Source: JAJYVH01 sp964548595 (lineage in GTDB: Archaea > Micrarchaeota > Micrarchaeia > Micrarchaeales > CABMGC01). Taken from it: a stretch of 10,074 nt of DNA. Location: positions 1-10,074 of the forward strand of contig CAZJQO010000014.1 in assembly GCA_964548595.1 (NCBI GenBank). The letters run 5' to 3'. How positions within the stretch are numbered: the stretch's first letter is position 1; the number at the start of each line of letters is the position of its first letter. Positions 7,061 through 10,074 of the stretch are shown here, in pieces. A model generated the notes under the pieces. That model made no database searches and had not been told where the DNA came from. It saw only the letters and a list, made by a program, of their open reading frames with translations. Position numbers and translations under genes: made by a program.

Positions 7061-10000
7061 GTTTTGTATCGGTAACCCTGCAATACCCTCTTGGTAAATT
7101 TGCGTTATCTGATTGGTGGTGAGTGGGTTGCTGTATATTTGGAAGTTAGCGAGATTGCCGTTTAACCAATCGCCTACTCCAGAATAGCTTCCAATATGAA
7201 TAGGATTGCTTGTTGTGTCTATGGCTCCTGCCGCCACCGTTGTCGAGCTGCAGACTGCGTTTGCACAGATTGTAAGCACATTCCCGCCTGCCACAAGTGT
7301 ATTTAGTGTAAACGCCACGTTAGACCATGCGTTGAGCGGAATCTCTATAGATGTAGGTGTGTAATAGGTATAATACACACCACCTATGTACATTCCTACC
7401 TTAAGCTGGCCTGTCGTACTGTACGGAGGCCCATCCTGTATAACCCCTCCAGATTGCTGTATCGATTCAGGACTGTTAGCAAACGAAGTCGGGTATATCC
7501 AAAATGATATGCCATAGTTTGGTCCAAGAGTCATTGCAGGAGTGCTCTCTACTATCTGACTGCTGGCTCCGTTGAAGCTGCCTGCAAGCAAACTCGTTGC
7601 GTTACCATTGAAGTCTGATACTGTAGGAGACTGCTCGAAAGCGAGGTTGCCGTATATGGTGCCGTTGGACCCGTTTCCGCTGTAGTCATTGGCGTTGCCG
7701 CTCAGTGGCCACCAGCCCACCACGTTGGCAGAGGTAACTGGTGCAGATGCAATACCTCCTTGATAAAGCTGAAGTATCTGGCTCGCGCTCAGCGCTGTGT
7801 TGTACACCTGCAGGTTAGATATCTGGCCGTTGGTGTAGGCGTAATGGCCTGTGTAGTTGCCTATCAGCACTGGGCTCGTACTTGTGCCCAGTGCAGCTCC
7901 TGCGGTCGAGGCTGTAAGAACGCCGTTGACAAATGTCTGCACAGTGCTTGTGCCTGCATTGAAGACGCATGCCAGGAAGTACCATGTGCCAGTGTTCAAC
8001 GAGCCGAAGAACGTGTCGTATCTTGTACCTGTTGGTCCGAATATAGTGCAGTCCGGCCCGTTTCCAGAGCCGCTCGAAACGTGGTCGCCGTAGATGTAGT
8101 ACGTGCCCGCGCTGCCTGCTGCCCCGCGGTCTATCATCATCCATTGTGCGTTTGTGTTAAGCTTTATCCAGCCGGCTATTGTGAATGAAGCTGGAGAGAG
8201 CAGGCTGTTGCTTCCAACGTTGATTGCTGCTGTTGAGCCGTCAAGGCTCGCCACGTAGTTAGGATTGCTCCACGAAGCATAGCCTTTCATAGAGCCGGAA
8301 TTGCCGTTTCCGCTTGCGTCAAAAGTGGTGTTGCCCTGCCCCTCGTTCAGCGGCCACCAGCCCACTAGGTTTGCCGTCAACGCTGTGTTTCCGTTGAAAG
8401 CTGTTGCCTTCACCAGTGCCTGGCCGTTGTTGCCCTGCTGGTTCAGGAAAGCGACTGCGATTCCATTAGCATTTGTATAGTTGGTGGTGAATGCGTTGCT
8501 TCCCACGAAACTGCCTAGCGTAGTTGTAAATCCCACTAGTGTATTAGAGATGGCATAGCCTGCCTGATTCACTACCTTTGCGAACAGCTCGGCTACGGCA
8601 GGAAACAGGAGTGGCCCCTGAACCACTCCGTTGTTGCCATTTCCAGAGTAGTCGTTCGCGTTGCCATTGAGCGGCCACCATTCGGTCAGGTTGGCCTGAA
8701 GCGGCATTCCGGCTATGCCCTCCTGGTAGAGTCGCTGCACCTGCGTTGAAGTAAGGTTTGTGCCGTAGAACTGCACATTTGCTATCTTGCCGGACAGGTA
8801 ATCATTTACACCACTGGGTTTGGCGCCTGGTATGTATGTTGTCCAGTAGTCTACCGTTCCAGATGGAGAGTATTGGCCTGTGCCGCTCCCAACATTCACT
8901 CCGTTCACGTAGAAAGTTTCCAGACCGCTTCCCGCCGGGTTATAAACAATGGTGAGTAAATACCAACCTGGCGCCGGCACGGTATAGCTAAGCGTACTCA
9001 AGCCCCATATATAGCCATAGGTTGTCATTCCCAATACGCTAAGGAACGGCATGTTCCAGCCACCTCCCGGAGGCGCGTTGGTAATTCCGGCTACCGGCCC
9101 GTTAGTGCTGGAATTGATGTACGCCCACGCCGATGCTGTTAATGGACTATTGGACCCATAATATGCGCCTAGCTTGCCATAGACGTAGCTGCTCGCCCCA
9201 TTGAAGCTGCCTGCAAGCAAGCTCGTTGCGTTACCATTGGAGTTAGATACTGTAGGAGACTGCTCGAAAGCGAGGTTGCCGTATATGGTGCCGTTGTTCC
9301 CGCTGCCGCTGTAGTCGTTGGCGTTGCCGCTGAGGGGCCACCAGCTTACCACGTTAGAGGGCAGCGGAGCCGCAGACACTCCGCTTTGGTACAGCTGGTA
9401 TATCTGCGCCTCGCTCAGCTGCGCGTTGTATATCTGAATGTTAGTAGCCGTGCCGTTCATGAACTGGCTGCCTCCGTTCCCATAGCCGATTTGGGCACCG
9501 TTACCCTGAGAGCTAACAGATAGTGAATTGCTGTATACGGGAAGTCCATTAATATATACCGTCTCTGTGCCCCCACCTATAGAAGCGGCCATAAAGTACC
9601 ACCTGTGAGGCATCAGCAGAGTATTCGAGAGATAGTTTGTTCCTGTAGCCCAGTTGTAGAAGCAAACAGCCAACGACGTGCCGCACACACCAACGCCCCA
9701 TGCATTCTGTTTTGCAACAAGCCAGTTCCAGTATCCGGCGTACTCCGGGCCTGCGTAGTTTACCCAGCCGGTTATCGTCAGGGTGCTGAGCTGCAGGTTC
9801 GCGTTGTTCGGTATCTGCACGTAGCTGTTCTGCCCGTTGAAGTTAGCGAGAAAAGTCGGATTCGACCAGCCCACGCCTCCGGCCATCGATCCTGAGTTTC
9901 CGTTTCCGCTAAGATCGTACGCCGTGCTGCCCTGCCCGAATCCCATAGGCCACCAACCAACAAGGTTTCCTGTAAGTAAGGAATTGCCGTTGAAAGCTGT

Positions 10001-10072
10001 TGCCTTCACCAGTGCCTGGCCGTTGTTGCCCTGCTGATTCAGGAAAGCGACTGCGATTCCATTAGCATTTGT
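6881..10072 (-). CDS. Giant LamG/Ig-like repeat surface protein, probable adhesin (5' partial)
   Basis: The reading frame is open through the right edge, so only the C-terminal 1,063 or so residues are visible; the valine GTG at 10007-10009 is an internal codon, not a start. Six WWP(L/M) motifs mark LamG/concanavalin A-like module starts, and modules end in the typical 'QIxQLYQxGI' helix. The order, N to C, is: partial Ig-like, LamG A1, LamG B1, stub C1, Ig-like (Big_1-type, TNANGIAVAFLNQ), LamG A2, LamG B2, stub C2, stop. It is rich in Asn, Gly, Ser, Thr and Tyr, with many N-x-S/T sequons and few charges, as in secreted glycosylated archaeal surface proteins. Cysteine pairs occur in A1, A2 and B2. 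Such domains bind carbohydrate or protein ligands; an adhesin role is inferred. There is no C-terminal membrane helix or sorting motif, so any anchor must lie upstream. A signal peptide cannot be checked here. Confidence 0.9.
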   Translation of the reverse strand, partial: TNANGIAVAFLNQQGNNGQALVKATAFNGNSLLTGNLVGWWPMGFGQGSTAYDLSGNGNSGSMAGGVGWSNPTFLANFNGQNSYVQIPNNANLQLSTLTITGWVNYAGPEYAGYWNWLVAKQNAWGVGVCGTSLAVCFYNWATGTNYLSNTLLMPHRWYFMAASIGGGTETVYINGLPVYSNSLSVSSQGNGAQIGYGNGGSQFMNGTATNIQIYNAQLSEAQIYQLYQSGVSAAPLPSNVVSWWPLSGNANDYSGSGNNGTIYGNLAFEQSPTVSNSNGNATSLLAGSFNGASSYVYGKLGAYYGSNSPLTASAWAYINSSTNGPVAGITNAPPGGGWNMPFLSVLGMTTYGYIWGLSTLSYTVPAPGWYLLTIVYNPAGSGLETFYVNGVNVGSGTGQYSPSGTVDYWTTYIPGAKPSGVNDYLSGKIANVQFYGTNLTSTQVQRLYQEGIAGMPLQANLTEWWPLNGNANDYSGNGNNGVVQGPLLFPAVAELFAKVVNQAGYAISNTLVGFTTTLGSFVGSNAFTTNYTNANGIAVAFLNQQGNNGQALVKATAFNGNTALTANLVGWWPLNEGQGNTTFDASGNGNSGSMKGYASWSNPNYVASLDGSTAAINVGSNSLLSPASFTIAGWIKLNTNAQWMMIDRGAAGSAGTYYIYGDHVSSGSGNGPDCTIFGPTGTRYDTFFGSLNTGTWYFLACVFNAGTSTVQTFVNGVLTASTAGAALGTSTSPVLIGNYTGHYAYTNGQISNLQVYNTALSASQILQLYQGGIASAPVTSANVVGWWPLSGNANDYSGNGSNGTIYGNLAFEQSPTVSDFNGNATSLLAGSFNGASSQIVESTPAMTLGPNYGISFWIYPTSFANSPESIQQSGGVIQDGPPYSTTGQLKVGMYIGGVYYTYYTPTSIEIPLNAWSNVAFTLNTLVAGGNVLTICANAVCSSTTVAAGAIDTTSNPIHIGSYSGVGDWLNGNLANFQIYSNPLTTNQITQIYQEGIAGLPIQNNLLAWWPLNGNANDYSGMGNNGTSTSVTYPFFSGAYSAPGLSSISTTATEWQALGLAVP
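7061..7726 (-). other. LamG module B2
   Basis: Starts NVVGWWPLSGNANDYSG and ends TTNQITQIYQEGIAG, about 222 residues. The head is almost the same as B1, while the core after FNGASS is unrelated. It has a cysteine pair in TICANAVCSS. Confidence 0.75.
7572..7726 (-). repeat. LamG B-head repeat, copy 2
   Basis: Partner of 9201-9355; the perfect core lies at 7617-7667. Similarity ends sharply just below 7572, where the two lectin cores become unrelated. Confidence 0.85.
7727..8371 (-). other. LamG module A2
   Basis: Starts NLVGWWPLNEGQG and ends SASQILQLYQGGI, about 215 residues, 11 more than A1 across the equivalent span. Cysteines occur in GPDCTIFGP and FLACVFN. The late strand reads VQTFVNGVLTAST. 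Confidence 0.75.
8372..8614 (-). other. Ig-like (Big_1/invasin-type) module
   Basis: About 81 residues: AELFAKVVNQAGYAIS, then VGFTTTLGSF, then TNANGIAVAFLNQ and GQALVKATAF. The 'V.FT..LG......TNANGIA....' pattern is characteristic of invasin-like Big_1 stalk domains that space out lectin heads. The assignment is by eye. Confidence 0.65.
8391..8478 (-). repeat. Near-identical 88-base repeat, copy 2
   Basis: Partner of 9987-10074. Third codon positions are conserved as well as the protein, pointing to recent duplication or gene conversion rather than protein-level selection alone. Confidence 0.9.
8615..8692 (-). other. LamG stub C1
   Basis: The opening of a LamG module (NLTEWWPLNGNANDYSG, then NGNNGVVQG) that breaks off after about 25 residues and passes into the Ig-like module. 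It could be a truncated module or a terminal strand of the preceding lectin fold. Confidence 0.65.
8693..9355 (-). other. LamG module B1
   Basis: Starts NVVSWWPLSGNANDYSG and ends STQVQRLYQEGIAG, about 221 residues. Its first 55 or so residues are nearly identical to B2; after FNGASS the two sequences diverge abruptly. It includes the strand ETFYVNGVNVG near the module end. Confidence 0.75.
9201..9355 (-). repeat. LamG B-head repeat, copy 1
   Basis: Aligns without gaps to 7572-7726 at a spacing of 1,629 bases, with about 13 differences in 155 by eye, including a perfect 51-base core at 9246-9296. Confidence 0.85.
9356..9967 (-). other. LamG module A1
   Basis: Starts NLVGWWPMGFGQG and ends SEAQIYQLYQSG, about 204 residues. 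It contains the two cysteines of GVCGTSLAVC (possible disulfide) and the late strand TVYINGLPVYSN typical of LamG_3-like folds. It resembles A2 strongly in the first 40 residues and weakly thereafter. Confidence 0.75.
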
Positions 10073-10074
10073 AT
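9968..10074 (-). other. C-terminal end of an upstream Ig-like (Big_1-type) module
   Basis: The protein here reads TNANGIAVAFLNQQGNNGQ then ALVKATAFNGN, matching the end of the complete Ig-like module at 8372-8614. Its presence at the very edge shows that the A-B-C-Ig series continues beyond the window. Confidence 0.7.
9987..10074 (-). repeat. Near-identical 88-base repeat, copy 1
   Basis: Matches 8391-8478 with one difference (A at 10037 against G at 8441), a spacing of exactly 1,596 bases (532 codons). It covers the end of the Ig-like module and the link into LamG A, and may extend beyond the window. Confidence 0.9.

Noticed and set aside
7058..7067. T-rich TTGTTTTGT as a possible terminator of the plus-strand operon
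   Set aside because: It is short, about 180 bases past the stop and inside the convergent coding sequence, with no supporting structure.
7760..8188. Plus-strand open frame of 142 codons inside the LamG gene
   Set aside because: Cys/Val/Ala-rich translation without motifs, opposite well-defined LamG modules; a shadow frame.
10007..10009. GTG as the start of the LamG gene
   Set aside because: The frame continues without a stop to the window edge, and the upstream codons match the internal Ig-like module exactly, so this is an internal valine.
6881..10074. CRISPR array or tandem short repeat
   Set aside because: The repeated words (for example the reverse complement of WWPL codons) recur at module spacing of hundreds of bases and encode protein domains; there is no regular repeat-spacer pattern.

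Overview
The window looks archaeal. Isoleucine is mostly ATA and arginine mostly AGG/AGA, genes are packed with overlaps or gaps of a few bases, a TATA box sits at leaderless spacing before the main operon, and the key families (RCK channel, type IV filament ATPase, TadC/FlaJ-like membrane proteins, giant LamG-repeat protein) are common in archaea. The gene style suggests a DPANN-type genome, possibly Micrarchaeota. That placement is an inference; no marker gene is present.

Layout. Bases 2-1187 (+) hold two overlapping genes of the potassium channel/TrkA-N type: the cytoplasmic end of a channel cut by the window edge, and a complete two-helix protein whose selectivity filter and nucleotide-binding glycine loop are both degenerate. 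A 91-base gap at 1188-1278 contains the TATA box. Bases 1279-6878 (+) form a tight five-gene operon: a probable winged-helix plus coiled-coil protein, a type II/IV secretion (PilT/VirB11-family) ATPase, a small charged protein of unknown function, and two different T2SSF (GspF/TadC/FlaJ-like) membrane proteins, the first with a long Pro/Ala/Gln-rich cytoplasmic tail. Bases 6881-10072 (-) are the C-terminal part of one giant gene running out of the window. It is built from LamG-like (concanavalin A-like) modules and an Ig-like (Big_1-type) module in a higher-order repeat of about 1.6 kb.

How it may fit together. The operon carries the motor and platform of a type IV filament or secretion machine. 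Having two distinct platform proteins recalls the Tad (TadA/TadB/TadC) and archaeal Epd-like layouts more than the single-platform archaellum. No pilin, prepilin peptidase or secretin is in view, so pilins would have to be encoded elsewhere. The winged-helix/coiled-coil protein and the small charged protein are not standard components I recognise, and they are the best candidates for new accessory or regulatory parts. The giant LamG protein is probably a surface adhesin. It converges on the operon with only two bases between stop codons. A functional link to the machine is possible but unproven.

I saw no tRNA, rRNA, CRISPR array, insertion sequence or convincing terminator.
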